A stretch of 64,000 nucleotides of DNA from Luidia sarsii (GCA_949987565.1 OX465105.1:18961159-19025158); one strand, 5' to 3'. Shown: positions 22,856 through 34,738, counted from the first letter of the stretch. Translations and numbers: made by a program. The notes: generated by a model not told the origin, from the sequence alone.

Positions 22856-23654
22856 GCAATTTGAATAGCCCCCGTGTTTCCGACTGGGACTAAGTACGTA
22901 CACGGTGTCACCACAAACCATTGGGCTAGGCTACCTTAGCCAACAGGCTGAAATCTCTTCGGAACATCTTCGCGTTTTCCGTAAAAAAAAAAAAAAAAAC
23001 AGTGACGAGAGCGATTTTTCTTGTCGAAACCTTTTCATTCATATTTTATTGAAGATTTGTTGGTGTTTTTTTTTCGGGGGCTCGGCATTAGAGCATGCAT
23101 TTATACCGCACGGCCGTTTCGTGTACATTGTTCACTGCACGCGTTCAGTGCTCTACAGACCTTCGTAATAATCTTAATTAAAACGTGGTAATAATTAACT
23201 CCACGAGGCCCGTCTTGTGATTTCACTTGGTTTTCATCTGCTCGGATGGTCGGTTAGTATCTCCACCACTGATCAGAAAAGAAAAAAATGTACATCGGAC
23301 GACGTTTCGATCCTTAGCATGACCGTCCTATCACTGGGTGGACGGTCCTTGAAGGGAGTACAGTTGTCATTGGAGTCTGCATGTATTGGAGTCTGTTTGC
23401 AACGCCGGCTATTAATCTTAGCACGGCGTTGTGCCACTGGCCGAGCACCTTTGACTACGAGTACTCTATTTTGCCGAGAGTACGACGAGCACTGGAATTC
23501 CGCCACGAAATATGAATACGAGTTATTGGACGTTAGCACGGACACTAGAGATGTATGTCGTGCATGTGAGCATAGATCAAGCAAACAGCTTGCTCTATTA
23601 GAAAGAGTATATCTATTAGTATTATTTTGGCTTCGGTATACTTCGGTATACTGT

Positions 23655-23765
23655 ATTTAGTGGGCTTGGCGTTTCGATCCCAAGCCCACTTTCCGTCAGG
23701 CCCACTACAGTTTGAGTTTTGCATTTGGGTAATTGTAGTCAGTAAGCAGTTTGCAATTTTTTTTA
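23655..23765 (+). repeat. MITE family B, diverged copy
   Basis: TTAGTGGGCTTGGCGTTTCG at the left, GTCAGTAAGCAGTTTGCAA at the right (23738-23756). A weaker fragment lies at 23295-23345. Confidence 0.7.
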
Positions 23766-24027
23766 TTTTTTTATATTACTCCAAGGCCTACTCTATTATG
23801 TACTTGATAAGGAACCATACGGAGTGCGCCTTCGTCCACGAAGTAGCAGTTCTCGTGTCCAGTGTACGCGTCGTTGACGTAAACATACACCTTCCGAAAC
23901 CACGCCGCGGTCAGCACGTGGCCGACGGTACACGTTTTGCGGTTGTTGTTTTTTTACTCGTCACGCGTTCGGTATTGTCACGCGGGTCGTTTGTCACGCG
24001 GCCGCCGAGCGGACTAAAAAACCCTCT

Positions 24028-24034
24028 CGCAACC

Positions 24035-24090
<56 letters not shown>
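24028..24090 (+). repeat. (CT)n microsatellite
   Basis: About 60 bp of pure CT in Lhx1/5 intron 1. Confidence 0.95.
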
Positions 24091-24098
<8 letters not shown>

Positions 24099-24953
24099 AT
24101 TTACACGGAGGCCTGGTACAGGATTGCAGTGAAACTACACCCCGAGATGCTTTCCACGAAGGAACTCATCACCGGTGTTTGAGCCGGGGAGAGAGAGAGA
24201 GAGGGAGGGGTGGGGGACAAGTTTTGAAGGGATGAAAGGAGGAGAGAGAGAGAGGGGGGGGGAGATGTGTCCGTGCCACGTGATTTGTTAAAATCAAGGA
24301 TCAAGGGAGGTGTTGGGGTTTGTATTTATACCTCGTTCTTGCCTGGGTAGAGGGAGGGGAAAGGGAAGGAGGGGAGAGGGAGGGAGGGGGCGCTGTTTAA
24401 TTAAGCGTTCGAGGACCGACCCCCCCCCCTCCCCCCCTCTCTGTCTTATCCCTCTGCCATGCGCGCACGCCGTGCCGTGGCAGCCCGTAATTGCGACCGG
24501 ACTAACGGTCGACGGAAGCCATCGGCCTCGGTAATTTCCTGTGCTTGATATGCCCTCGTCGGGCCTAATTGGCAACGAGCAATCCATGCCTTGTTCCCGT
24601 CCCAAATCCCTTCCCCTCTCTCTCTCTCTCCCTCCCTCCCTCCCTCCTCCTTTTTACCATTATCATAACGCCTGGACGGTCACTCAACGGAGAGACAATA
24701 GCCCTTACAGATTTCTTCCAATCTGGCGAAGTTGGTGGCGGGATGGGACCTCGATCCTCCATACCCTTCTTTTTTGTCGGTCTAAATCCCCTCGCGATTG
24801 GTCGTGTTTTCCCCCTCCACGTAACAATGTACTGTATCATTATATGTGTTTGTAAAGCGTGTGATTCGTAACATGCCATGTGAGCAGGGCTGCATCATAT
24901 TCCATAGCCGTTGTATGTGAGATTTGACTTGTGGACCCCGACAATCGTTCTCT

Positions 24954-24956
24954 CCC

Positions 24957-24994
<38 letters not shown>

Positions 24995-25500
24995 CCCTCT
25001 CACTGTCTCTATTTTTCTCCCACCCTCTCTCTCCTCGTTATTCCCCCCTCTCTCTGTTTCTCTCCCCTTATCTATGTCCCCCCCCTCTCTCTCTCTTTCC
25101 ACCTCTCTCGATCTCTCCCCTCGCTAGCTCTCTCTCTCTCTTCCTCTCTTTGTCTGTCTCTCTCCCTCCACCTCTCTCTATATATATCTATATATCTCCC
25201 CGCGCTATCTCCCCCTCTGTCTGTCTCTCCCTCTCTTTCTCCCTCTACCTCTCTCTTTATATCTCTCCCCTCGCTCTCTCTTCCCTATCTGTTTGTCTCT
25301 CTCCCTGTCTCTTTCTCTCTCTCTCTCCCTCCACCTCTCTCTCTATATCTGTCCCCTCGCTATCTCCCCCCTCTCTGTCTGTCTCTTTCTCCCTCCCTCT
25401 CTCTCTCCCTCCCCCTCTCTGTCTATCTCTCCCCCGCGTTTTCTCTCTCTCTCCCTCTCTGTCTGCCTCTCTATCTATCTCTCTCTCTATCCATTCATCT
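24954..25500 (+). repeat. CT-rich array just upstream of Lhx1/5 exon 2
   Basis: About 550 bp of CT/CCCT/GTCT units that ends only about 35 bases before the exon 2 acceptor. In transcript sense it forms a very long pyrimidine tract. It leaves long open frames that run into exon 2 but are not coding. Confidence 0.95.
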
Positions 25501-25535
25501 ATACACGTACCTTATAATATCTCTCTTCACGGCAG

Positions 25536-25735
25536 GACTTACGGGACAAAGTGTGCCGGCTGCTCGCTGGGCATTCTGCCGAGCGACCTGGTTCGGCGGG
25601 CCCGCAACAAGGTGTTCCACCTGAACTGCTTCACGTGCATGGTGTGCCGGCGGCAGTTATCCACGGGTGAGGAGCTGTACGTGGTGGACGAGAACCAGTT
25701 CATCTGCAAGGAGGACTACATGAGCAAGACCTACG
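25536..25735 (+). CDS. lhx1: Lhx1/5 (Lim1) exon 2: second LIM domain
   Basis: Encodes the end of codon 59 to the first base of codon 126. The second LIM domain is complete: C65, C68, H87, C90, then C93, C96, C116 and D119. [15 protein letters not shown] and FHLNCFTC are hallmark strings of Lhx1/Lhx5. The acceptor is ACGGCAG|G and the donor is TACG|GTGGGT. The entry phase completes AG|G (Arg) from exon 1, and the exit phase 1 gives G|CA (Ala) with exon 3, so all junctions stay in frame. It sits after a 4.56-kb intron and before a 7.92-kb one, both loaded with SINE/MITE copies. Confidence 0.95.
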
Positions 25736-25857
25736 GTGGGTCCTCTTTTTGCTTGGCGGTAGAGGTCAACCCCGATTGACCCTATACTATCTCCCTCCCC
25801 CAACTGGCCAATGCACCCCCCCCACACACACACACACCTGATTCGCCCAGAACGCTT

Positions 25858-26096
25858 CAGGAACCTATACCGATCACCTATACGCAGTAAAAAATTGTTT
25901 TCATGCTACTTCGCTGCGCTCATACGCATGAAAAACAGTTTGGTTATACAGAACGACCAGGAAAGACACACCATAAGCAAGACCTTTGATTCGGATTTTA
26001 ATATAATACATCATAGGGTGTTGGCCTGCGCACGACCACGTGCAGGTGTATGTGGGTCTAGGAACCTATACCGATCACCTATAAGCAGTAAAAAAA
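25858..26096 (+). repeat. Direct repeat pair, 202 bp apart
   Basis: GGAACCTATACCGATCACCT followed by ATA and a GCAGTAAAAAA segment occurs at about 25859-25893 and again at about 26061-26095 with one or two changes. No element ends are recognised around it. Confidence 0.7.
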
Positions 26097-26189
26097 TGTA
26101 CGGGAGGATGGGATTATGAAATAGGTTGGTATGCGGGCAATTGGTCGGTGACTAGACCCGTGTACTTTACCGTGCGGGAAAATTTCTCC

Positions 26190-26425
26190 ACGCTCCAGCG
26201 CTCTCCACAACACACTTTTTAAGCTCCGACGACAATTTGAAATCCGGCAGTCTCCTCTGACTACGGGCAGAGTACGCACTGCCCGAAACGTTTTTGTGTT
26301 ACCTGCTCCTTTTTTCCAGAACCGCACACTCCTTGTGTTCAAAAGAAATGCGTTACAATGGCGTCGCTGCAAACCTTCCCGACTCGGTACTTCCACCGTG
26401 CAAACCTTGAAATCCTGTCCGGGAA
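26190..26425. repeat. Family C foldback, diverged copy
   Basis: Contains GACTACGGGCAGAGTACGC, CCAGAACCGCACACTCCTTG and GCAAACCTTCC in the arrangement seen in the right half of the 11680-12010 element. Confidence 0.6.
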
Positions 26426-27535
26426 AAAAAATTAAAATTGAAGATTTGAAGTCCATCTTTGCCCACGACACAATTTATAATCGAATGCGTCTGGTGAAGG
26501 AGTGAGCTGGGCCAACACGTGACACTGGTTTGAGCGTGAAAAAAGGTGGCGCCCTTTGCGATTAATTTGAACAATCAAAGAGTCGGTCTTTTTATCCACC
26601 AGCCCAGCACCGTTTAGCAGTTGATAGTTTATAAGTATAACCAACATCGGTCCCAAATGACGGTTGAACATCGACCATTTCCGTTAATACAGCTTACAAG
26701 TCGTCACAATAGACGATGCACTATTAGCAATCAACACTGACAGTGTGGCATGCTTGGGGTTGTATTTGCTGTAGCTGTTTATTGTTACTAAAGTTGATAC
26801 AACGCCCAACCGTTTTTGATTTTTTATTTTTTTTTTTTTGGGGGGGCGGGCTTAACGTTTTGCAATGTGTGTTTTCCCGCCGAGCGGACAGCCATATAGG
26901 ATGCCTCTCGCCAACCCTTCAAAGTATAAAGGTGGCGAAAACCATTGTAAAAGGCCGCGAGGTGCCCCTCGAGGAGGAGGAGGGGGAGGAGGGTGAGGAG
27001 GGTGCTCTGGGGAGGAGGTTGGCATCGCCCTTCTATACCGGACCGACCTGCCCCCTATATGTTGCCCGCCACTGGTCGGGGTTCGGTGTTTTTCTGGGTC
27101 ATCGACTGCCTGCCAAGTGTTTTTTTTTCGTAAAAAGCCCGCAGTTCTTTATGTCATGCAGTGTACATGCAACTTTGTCAATCTTTTTTTCCCCAGTACC
27201 TAACGCTTTCTGGCGGCTTCTTAGGTGTCCGGATTTTGGGCCACCCCTGCTCTGTATATAATATACACCTAGGGAACGATACTCTACGCTGTAGGAAATG
27301 CTGGCCAATATATAAGTGGAAATTGTGTCCAACATAGGTATTATTTGTCAATAAAAGCCCAACTATCGTGCCGATCAAAATCACGAAGTTTGTTTTTATA
27401 AAATCAGACAAAAAACAAGTTTGTCCGACATATTTGTTTGCAATATGTATTTTTTTTAAACAGGGCATCCAATTTATTTTGTCTTGAACAATTCTTGAGG
27501 ACGCGACGGTGAAATTAGGTCTCATTTCTGTTTAG
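26426..27535. other. Lhx1/5 intron 2, no further gene seen
   Basis: Mixed sequence with a T/G homopolymer junction near 26825 and a GGA-rich patch at 26978-27003. No conserved frame. Confidence 0.4.
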
Positions 27536-27640
27536 CTTTTCCGCCGCTTCAGCGAAGCGGAACAGCTATTGTTTTTGTTCTGATTTTTTTTTTTCTTCTT
27601 CGAAAAAAAATCCTATAGACTTTGCACAGGGGTTTTGTGG
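27536..27640 (+). repeat. Dispersed repeat D (copy 1)
   Basis: CTTTTCCGCCGCTTCAGCGA, then CAGCTATTGTTTTTGTTCTG, and further on GACTTTGCACAGGGGTTTTG. The same order of words occurs at 51583-51705. The core GCTTCAGCGAAGC is palindromic. Confidence 0.75.
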
Positions 27641-28734
27641 AACCAATTTTTTTTTTTTTTTTTTTTTTTAATTTTCTTTTGGAGGCTGGTGGTGGGGGGG
27701 GGGGTTGACACCACCGGCCTCTGTCCCCTCGGTCGCGAGCGTTGATAGCCCACAAATTAGAACACTCCGATTCTTGCCCGTAATTATCCGGCGGGTACTT
27801 GCCAATCAATTTGTGGGCTTGCCTGGCCCGTTGGGACGGGTTTGTATAAGGGCCCTTGGTGCTTCGAGCTGAAACTACCCAGCGATGCGTACCGGCACAT
27901 TTTGTTCAGGAAACCCGCAAGAATTTTTTTTTAAAAACTCATAATTTCGATATGGTCGCTCTTCGAGTGGCTATTTGAAGTGTTTGCCATCCAATTGGTT
28001 ACGATTGGTTGGTTGAACAGCGATGCGCGCGTGCTCTGCAAAAAGAAAGGGGAAAACAAATTATAGTGTGGGTATTTTACAGTTTTATTGGTCTTCAATT
28101 TCCCTCGCTTATTTTCTCATTTTCCCTTTTTTTCTTGATTGTTCGAGGTCTTCTGCGTCCTCCGTAATTGGGTCACGGAGTGGAAGAATTAGGATATCTT
28201 CTTTTTTTCCGATTGTAAATCAAGAGGATCATGGTACCCGGTAGATGACAAATTGTGGATCGGAGCTGGTTATCCGATACGGGTGGAAATAGGGCTGTGG
28301 TCATTCGTCTGTGCGGTTTATTTGGGAATGATTTAGGTGGTTTTTTTTCTTCTTTATTTCTTATTTCGGAAAAGACACAAAACAAATTATGACGACCAAT
28401 TCCGTTGGGTGCGCGCGTAGGGGGAATTAATTTGATTTCTCTTTGATGTTTTGCCGCGTCCTGTGCGGATGAATATTGCAACCGTGGCGAGATGTCATGG
28501 GAGCAGAAATTACAAACAAATATTGTTTTCCCAGGGGTCGCCGAGTTGAAAGTCAGCATATTTATGGCCAAGCGGGTCTGAGCGTTCGTGTTTTTAATCG
28601 GAACATGCAAAAGTCGTCTAGTTTCGCCATGACTCGGGCGTTGGGTCCGCAGCTCCACTGTAACGCGTCTCATTAAGTGAGCCGACGGCTGTTGGTGGAT
28701 GGGTTTATCTGCCTCCTAGAATGTCAGATTCTGC

Positions 28735-28862
28735 CTTCGAGAAAGGTCCAGCGATATGGTTGAAAGTCGAAAAGTCTGGTCCTTTTGAAAATTCGTTTTA
28801 GATTTGTTTTCTTCTAATTTAAGTCAGTTAACAATATTTTTTCAGTTAACAGTTTGCAACAG
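28735..28862 (+). repeat. MITE family B, diverged copy
   Basis: TTCGAGAAAGGTCCAGC...TTGAAAGTCG at the left and TTAACAGTTTGCAACA at the right. Confidence 0.65.
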
Positions 28863-30300
28863 CATATTTTGTAGTGATCATCAGTTTTAAATGCATCCCG
28901 CACAAATTCCGCTGACATGACTTCATTGCAAGCATGTACAGCTTACAATCGTCCAAGACATGTGGTCTAGACCTATGTGTGGATGGGTCAAGTTTTTTTT
29001 TTTTTTTTTTTTTTAATTCCCGGACACCAAAATTGTTCCAGAGCGTCCGAACTCCGCGGCCCCGCGAGAGGCCAGCGCGTCACCCGCGCTCCTCCCAACC
29101 CGGTATGATGGACGACTTCACGGTACCCGCGATGGTGCTCGCGCCCGCTTCTTAACTATCTCTCGCGTACCCATCTTCTTATTTTTATCCCCCGTTCGTA
29201 ATCTCATCTTTATGTCACACAATTGATTCCTGTGAGATTTTTCCGTTTCTTTTTCTTGGGACCGATTGATGTGACGTCATGGTTATTTTTAGGGCGTCGA
29301 TATGGGGAAAAGGAAAGACAATTTGTAGCAATTCCGGGAAATATTAGGAATATTGTTAGAGTTTTACCACGGTAACTGGGTATATTCCATAAAGTATACT
29401 ATTACATGAAAATTGAATAGATTATACCATCATCGAAATTTGACTTCATGTTGATGATAAACTTAATTGATATTCTTGACTTGGAAAACTCGTTTAATTT
29501 AAAGACAGTTGATTCCGTACTTTCCATTAAAAATAAATTCCTCTCTTAAGTTGCTTACAAAAAAAAATACAAATTGAATTACAGAAATGGAAATTGAATC
29601 GACCGCTTTTGTCTTTGCGTTTGGTAATGATGCGATTCGTCGTTCAGGAACATAATTTCAGGACTGTTAGCGTTGGTCTCTGTCTATACTTTTGACAAAG
29701 TTTCAAACCCGAAATGTCCCTTTAAAGAAGAAGAGGGTAAAAAAAAAGCCCCTCGCCAGGATCTCGACTTGAAAACTTCAGCTGAAACTGGAGCCTCAAA
29801 ACATTACTTCCGCTCCTACCAATTGTATTAACGGGGGGTGGGGAAGATGGCGCGATTGAATTATCGTCTGCTCGCCCAAAACCGACCCCCCCCCCCCCTT
29901 TCCTCCTCCAAAGGAAAAAAAAGTTTCGCTAGGCATGCCGGGAAGGTCGTCGTCTGCTCTCCGGCATGTTTGATTTCTTTCTGCGAGGCGGGATAGAGGT
30001 GAAGGGTTCTCTCTTTATCTCTCTCTCTTTTCAATTCAGCATGCCGAACACGTCGTGCCAGTCAGATGCATGTCCTCGCAGACGACCCGAGATACTAACT
30101 TTGACGGGTTTTTTTTTAACCTCTCTGTGGCGGGAGAGAAGGGAAAAAGGGGGGAGGAGACGGCACGTGTCTAATCATTTTTTTATCAGAGATGTCTGGC
30201 GATTCATCCGGCCTCAGTGCCCGCCCTTCCCCGCCCCCCCCCCAAAAAAACGAGATGTTAACCAGAGCCACGCCCCCTACTAACAAGAGTAAAGGCAATA
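28863..30300. other. Lhx1/5 intron 2, no gene seen
   Basis: AT-rich at 29280-29720, T run at 28993-29014, C run at 29886-29898. No supported feature. Confidence 0.35.
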
Positions 30301-30302
30301 CA

Positions 30303-30386
30303 AATGATGCAGATTGCTCGCTGACTTCCACGACCAAAAGTGCATAGCCTTTTGAGGAGCGCATGTTTCGATCCTAGCAGCACCTC
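30303..30386 (-). repeat. MITE family B, short copy
   Basis: Left end is a diverged ATGCAGATTGCTCGCTGACTT; right end GTTTCGATCCTAGCAGCACC. Confidence 0.6.
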
Positions 30387-30597
30387 TGACTGACTGACTG
30401 AATTATTGACTGCGTGAGTGAGTGAGTAACTGACTGACTGGTTGACTGAGTGACTGACTAACTGGCTGGCTGACTGACTGGCTCACTGGCTGACTGGTTG
30501 GCTGACTGACAGACTGGCTGGCTGGCTGACTGACTGGCTGGCTGACTGACTGACAAACTGGCTGGCTGGCTGGCAAACTGACTGACTGGTCGGCTGT
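30387..30597 (+). repeat. CTGA/CTGG tetranucleotide array
   Basis: About 210 bp of CTGACTGACTGG-type units directly after a MITE end, followed by CT-rich DNA to about 30735. Confidence 0.9.
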
Positions 30598-31283
30598 CTC
30601 TGTCTCTTCCCCCATCCCCTCTCCCTTCTCTCTCCTCTCTCTCAGCTCTCTTTCTCTCTCCCTCTCCCTCTCCCTTCTCTCTCCTCTCTCTCCCACCTCT
30701 CTTTCTCTCTCTCTCTCTGTCTCTCTGCCTCTCTCTCTTTGCTTAAGAAAGGTCAGAACTATGGTAGTGTGTGTCTTGGTCTAACGATACTGACATACCG
30801 GAATGGTGCTTCAGTGCCAGGCAGTCATAATGTATCTCGCTCCAATTTAAACAATCCGGTGAAATGCGGTTTCGAAGAAAAGAAAAAAACCCACTCCAGG
30901 TACCCTCTTGTCTCTAAACCAACCAAGAGGAGAAGATAAAAAAACGGTCTTATTTCGTCCATTCTTTTCTCCCGAGTAGACGATCGCAAACGTGTCGATA
31001 TACTTAGTGTGATAGAGTGGGGCTAGTATGAGGATTGCTACCCCCAAATTGGTCGCTCGCTCCGAGAAAAAAAATCGAGACAGTCAGTTTTGTGTCGGAC
31101 CGAGAAGGGGGAAAAAACCCACCCACACTCCGTACGCTACCGTATGATACGCACGGTCACGATTCCACGCACGGACTGCGCTTGTAAGTGGCAGAAGGCA
31201 CTGTACTCTCATTGTCGCTCATCGCTGCCGCTGCAAAGTGCAGCTCGCTGGAGCAGATTGAGAGAGGGAGAAGGGAGAGAGGG

Positions 31284-31315
<32 letters not shown>

Positions 31316-31444
31316 GTGTTTCTGAAGGTGCCCCGAGCGCTGGTGATGTATCACGTGTTTGTTGTGTTTGGGCATTTGATTTCTGGCCACGATATGCGCA
31401 AGCAGACGCAGACCGCACGACAGCGTTAACCATGTAGGAGTTAT

Positions 31445-31925
31445 CCGCCTCGGCAATTTCTCTTCGCCTCTCTTTCTCCCCCTCTCTCTCTTTCTCCCTC
31501 CCTCTCCTCCTCTCGCTCTGTCTCTCTTCACCTCTCTCTCCCCATCTCTCTCCTCTCTCCTCTCTCCCTCTCTCTTCCTCTATCTCTCTCTCCCCTCTCT
31601 CTCCCCACCTCTCTCCTCTCTCCCGCTCTCTTCCTCTATCTCTCTCTCCCCTCACTCTCTTCGCACTATCTATCCCTCTCTTTCTCTCTCTCCCCATCTC
31701 TCTCTTTCTCTCTCTCTCTTTCTCCCTCTCTCTATCTCTCTCCTCTCTCTCTATCTCTCTCTCCCCCTCTCTCTCTCTCTCTCCCTCCCCCTCTCTCTCC
31801 TCACTCTCTCTCCCTCTCTCTCTCCCTCTCTCTCTCTCTCCCTCTCTCTCTCTCCCTCTCTCTCTCTCCCTCTCTCTCTCTCCCTCTCTCTCTCTCTCCC
31901 TCTCTCTCTCTCCCTCTCTCCCCGT
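31445..31925 (+). repeat. CT-rich array
   Basis: Nearly 480 bp of CTCTCT/CCCT units; a GA run of the opposite sense precedes it at 31255-31310. Confidence 0.95.
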
Positions 31926-32837
31926 TCCTTAACCATAGCACAACCCGGCACCGAGGGAAGCCCCCCCCCCACACAAAAAAACCTTCCCTCGCCGCTAACA
32001 CAATCAAGGCAAACCCGACGCTCCACACTTAACCCGCCAAAATAGATTAGGCTTGTTGAATACAATGTAATTTCCCTTCAATTACAAAGACTGTTTCCCA
32101 TTTCACCCTCGAGTTGCAGGTGAATCGTTTTCCCATAATGCGCGCCTTCCCCTCCATCCCCCCGGTTCCCGGCCCCCCGTTCGCCCGACGGGGCCCGCCT
32201 GGCATTCCTCGGGAACTTTGCCCAAAGGGGGAAGAGGGGAGGGTAGAGGGGGGGGGAGAAGGAGGAGGGGAGGGGGAGAGACTCCTGGCAATTTCGAATG
32301 GAAATTGAGATGGCTTGCTTTTTTTTCTGCGCGCACGCAGTTGTAAAATTTGGCGGGGTAGGAGAAAGAGAAAGAAGAAAAGGTTCCCTTAAGTTTCTTT
32401 CCCCCCCCCCTTTTTTCCCCCGTCGGACTTCTGCGCGCTGATTCAATTCAGCAAATTCTCCCAAACAACGTCGTCAAATCACGTTGTACACGCGCAATGA
32501 TGCCGCGCGTTTTGGTTGTCGGGGCAGTGTGTGGGGGGGTGGGGGCGACCGGTCCGGCTTCGCGCCAGGGAGAATTTGATTAGCGACATTCGATTGGGTA
32601 ATTCAATCACGTGACGTGCCCAAGCGTGGTCATTGGGTGATCGCTTTTTATACACTCTCACTCTCTCTCTGTTTTTGTGTGTGTTTTCACTCGCTGTCGA
32701 CAAATTGGTTGAATTGTCTCTACTGTCCAACAGGCGGCAAATTGGAAATCTACCTGATGCAACGTTTGACCACAAAAAAGCAAGGAACGAAAACAGATCG
32801 AAGTCAAACAAACCGACGACTGTGAACTTTTGAAGAA
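31926..32837. other. Lhx1/5 intron 2, no gene seen
   Basis: GC-rich with purine patch at 32225-32282 and C run at 32400-32410. No supported feature. Confidence 0.4.
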
Positions 32838-32947
32838 AAAGAATGGCAAAGACAACTTTGAGTGGACCGGGATTTGAACCCGTGACCTATACGCCAAACC
32901 AGAGGTCTCGGGTTCAAATCCCGGTCCACCAAAAGTTGTCTTTACCA
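32838..32947. repeat. SINE family B foldback (two 3' halves head to head)
   Basis: ATGGCAAAGACAACTTTGAG with GGACCGGGATTTGAACCCG at the left is mirrored by CGGGTTCAAATCCCGGTCC and AAAGTTGTCTTTACCAT at the right, with about 25 bases between. Both B boxes are intact and divergent. Confidence 0.8.
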
Positions 32948-33417
32948 TGAATGTTTCAATAACCAAATAAAAAATGCTCTAAGAGGAGTGTAATGGCTAC
33001 AGTTAACGTAGTTAGTTCTTGGTGTGGGCGCCAATCTAGTGTGTTGTGGAGACCTAGTCCAATAGGTTGGGTAGGTCTCCACAGGGAAATTATGAAGGTG
33101 TATAGGTCTCCATAAGGTTTTCACGAAACTGATATTTGGAAATTACTCAAAAACCTGAAATTTGTGATGGTAAGAGTCTGTCGGAAATTGAAGTCTTATA
33201 TATTAGGGACATAAGGTCCACATTTCTACCCAGATAAGTGAATCTGGTTGAAATGGGAGCATTTTTAAAACATTGTTTCTCACTCTTTTGTATAGTGCAC
33301 GAGAACAAAGCAACATCTCCATAAGGATACAAAAATCGGTGTGGGTATTCAAATCTAGGAGTAATAGGTTTGCGGTGAATGCGGTGACACCATGTAAAAA
33401 TCTCTCTTTTGTGAGTA

Positions 33418-33505
33418 TGTGTGGTTCTGAAAAGAACCGGAGGAACTCGACGTTTCGAACAGTGTAACTCTGTTCGTCTTCGTGTCTGCAAACCTTCAGA
33501 TCTCA
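33418..33505. repeat. Family C foldback fragment
   Basis: GTGGTTCTGAAAAGAACCGG hairpin, then TCGAACAGTGTAACTCTG and CTGCAAACCTTCAGATC. Ends about 150 bases before Lhx1/5 exon 3. Confidence 0.65.
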
Positions 33506-33656
33506 CCGACCGTATCTATAGTTACATTACATTTATTTACATACTCATCAAATCAAAAACCAACATGACAACGTACAATGCAGAGTGATCGGTGTGAATT
33601 GCGATTAACGGTCTGTGTGCTATAATTATGTGTGTGCGTGTGTTTGGCGTTGACAG

Positions 33657-34126
33657 CAAAGGGACAAATGGCGGATCTCATGGACACTTATGGCGGACTG
33701 ACGCCCTGCGACGCGAGTCTGGCCGGCAGCCAGGACGACGGCTCGACGGGCGAGATGTCCGGCAGCGAGGACCTACTGGACGGCGACCTCCCGGAGCCGT
33801 CGCCGGCGCCCTCCATCCCGCTGACGGACGACGGCTTGGAGCGGGCCAAGGAGGCCAACAACAACAACAACTGCAGCAACAGCAACAACAACAACAACAA
33901 CAACGGGGACGCCATCAAGCTGGACCGGGACAGCGAGGGCGGCGGGGCGGGCGGCGGGGCCGGCGGCGGCGGCGTGTCCGGGGCCAAGCGTCGCGGTCCC
34001 CGGACCACCATCAAGGCCAAGCAGCTCGAGACCCTCAAGGCGGCCTTCGCGGCCACGCCCAAGCCCACGCGGCACATACGGGAGCAGCTCGCCCAGGAGA
34101 CGGGCCTGAACATGAGGGTCATCCAG
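33657..34126 (+). CDS. lhx1: Lhx1/5 (Lim1) exon 3: linker and homeodomain residues 1-46
   Basis: Encodes the rest of codon 126 and residues 127-282. An acidic, serine-rich linker (about 130-200) is followed by an asparagine-rich run encoded mostly by AAC, then a glycine-rich run, then [10 protein letters not shown], where R237 is homeodomain residue 1. The exon ends at GLNMRVIQ (homeodomain residue 46), CAG|GTAAGC, phase 0. Helices 1 and 2 are intact and identical in style to Lhx1/Lhx5 ([23 protein letters not shown]). Residues 47-60, with the DNA-recognition helix, are absent here; they match the minus-strand exon at 1-55. The acceptor (TTGACAG) has a TG-rich, poor pyrimidine tract. The first intron base context and the split Ala codon agree with exon 2. 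Confidence 0.93.
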
Positions 34127-34539
34127 GTAAGCCCCCCTTCCCTTATCTCGCCTAGAAAAAAAATCATTGCCCTTGCTTGCCCTAAGGAAAAAAAGATAAA
34201 GAAAGAAAAGTGTTTTCCCCATATGCAGCACGATTGGACTATTAAAGGCCCTATACAACATTGAGGAAAGTCAAAAGATTGCCACAGGTTGTGTTAACGT
34301 TAAACCATTACACATTCCCCAAAATGCCAATGTTTTTAGCTCAAATGGTAATCTGAGAAAGTAGAAAAAGGCAAAAAACCGTCACGGTTATCGTAGCGTT
34401 CTGTAGTCTAAGAAATAGTTTATTACTCGCGAGTAATAAACTATTTGTCGATGTTTGAGTGAGGATTTCTCGAGAAGTACTGCATCCCAGACCGTAAGAA
34501 TTCAACATGAGGATTCTATCGTGACCATCTACAAACTGT

Positions 34540-34738
34540 GTAAATTGGAAATCTGTGAGACATCGATGTTTTCCCGATCTTCCCCATGTTGTATTGGGCA
34601 GAGAATTCAGAGCACTGCTTGCGTTGCGTACATACGCAAACCCTGCACAACTGGTATCCTGCGTGGAGCGTGTAGTGCAACGCATTTCCGTGTTACCAAT
34701 GAATAGTCTGCCTCAGATCGTGCTGCGTGGAGTTTTCC
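34540..34738 (+). repeat. Single unit related to the 40991-41990 satellite
   Basis: Shares, in order, GCAGAGAATTCAG, AACTGGTATCCTGC, GAGCGTG, ATTTCCGTGTTACCAATGAA and CTGCCTCA(G/A)ATCGTGCTG with the satellite region; the last string matches the satellite's terminal edge at 41988-42004. Confidence 0.75.

Noticed and set aside
26296..26350. FFQNRTLL string resembling the homeodomain WFQNRR motif
   Set aside because: No VW before it, no R-R after it, no acceptor in phase, and it lies inside a family C repeat upstream of exon 3.
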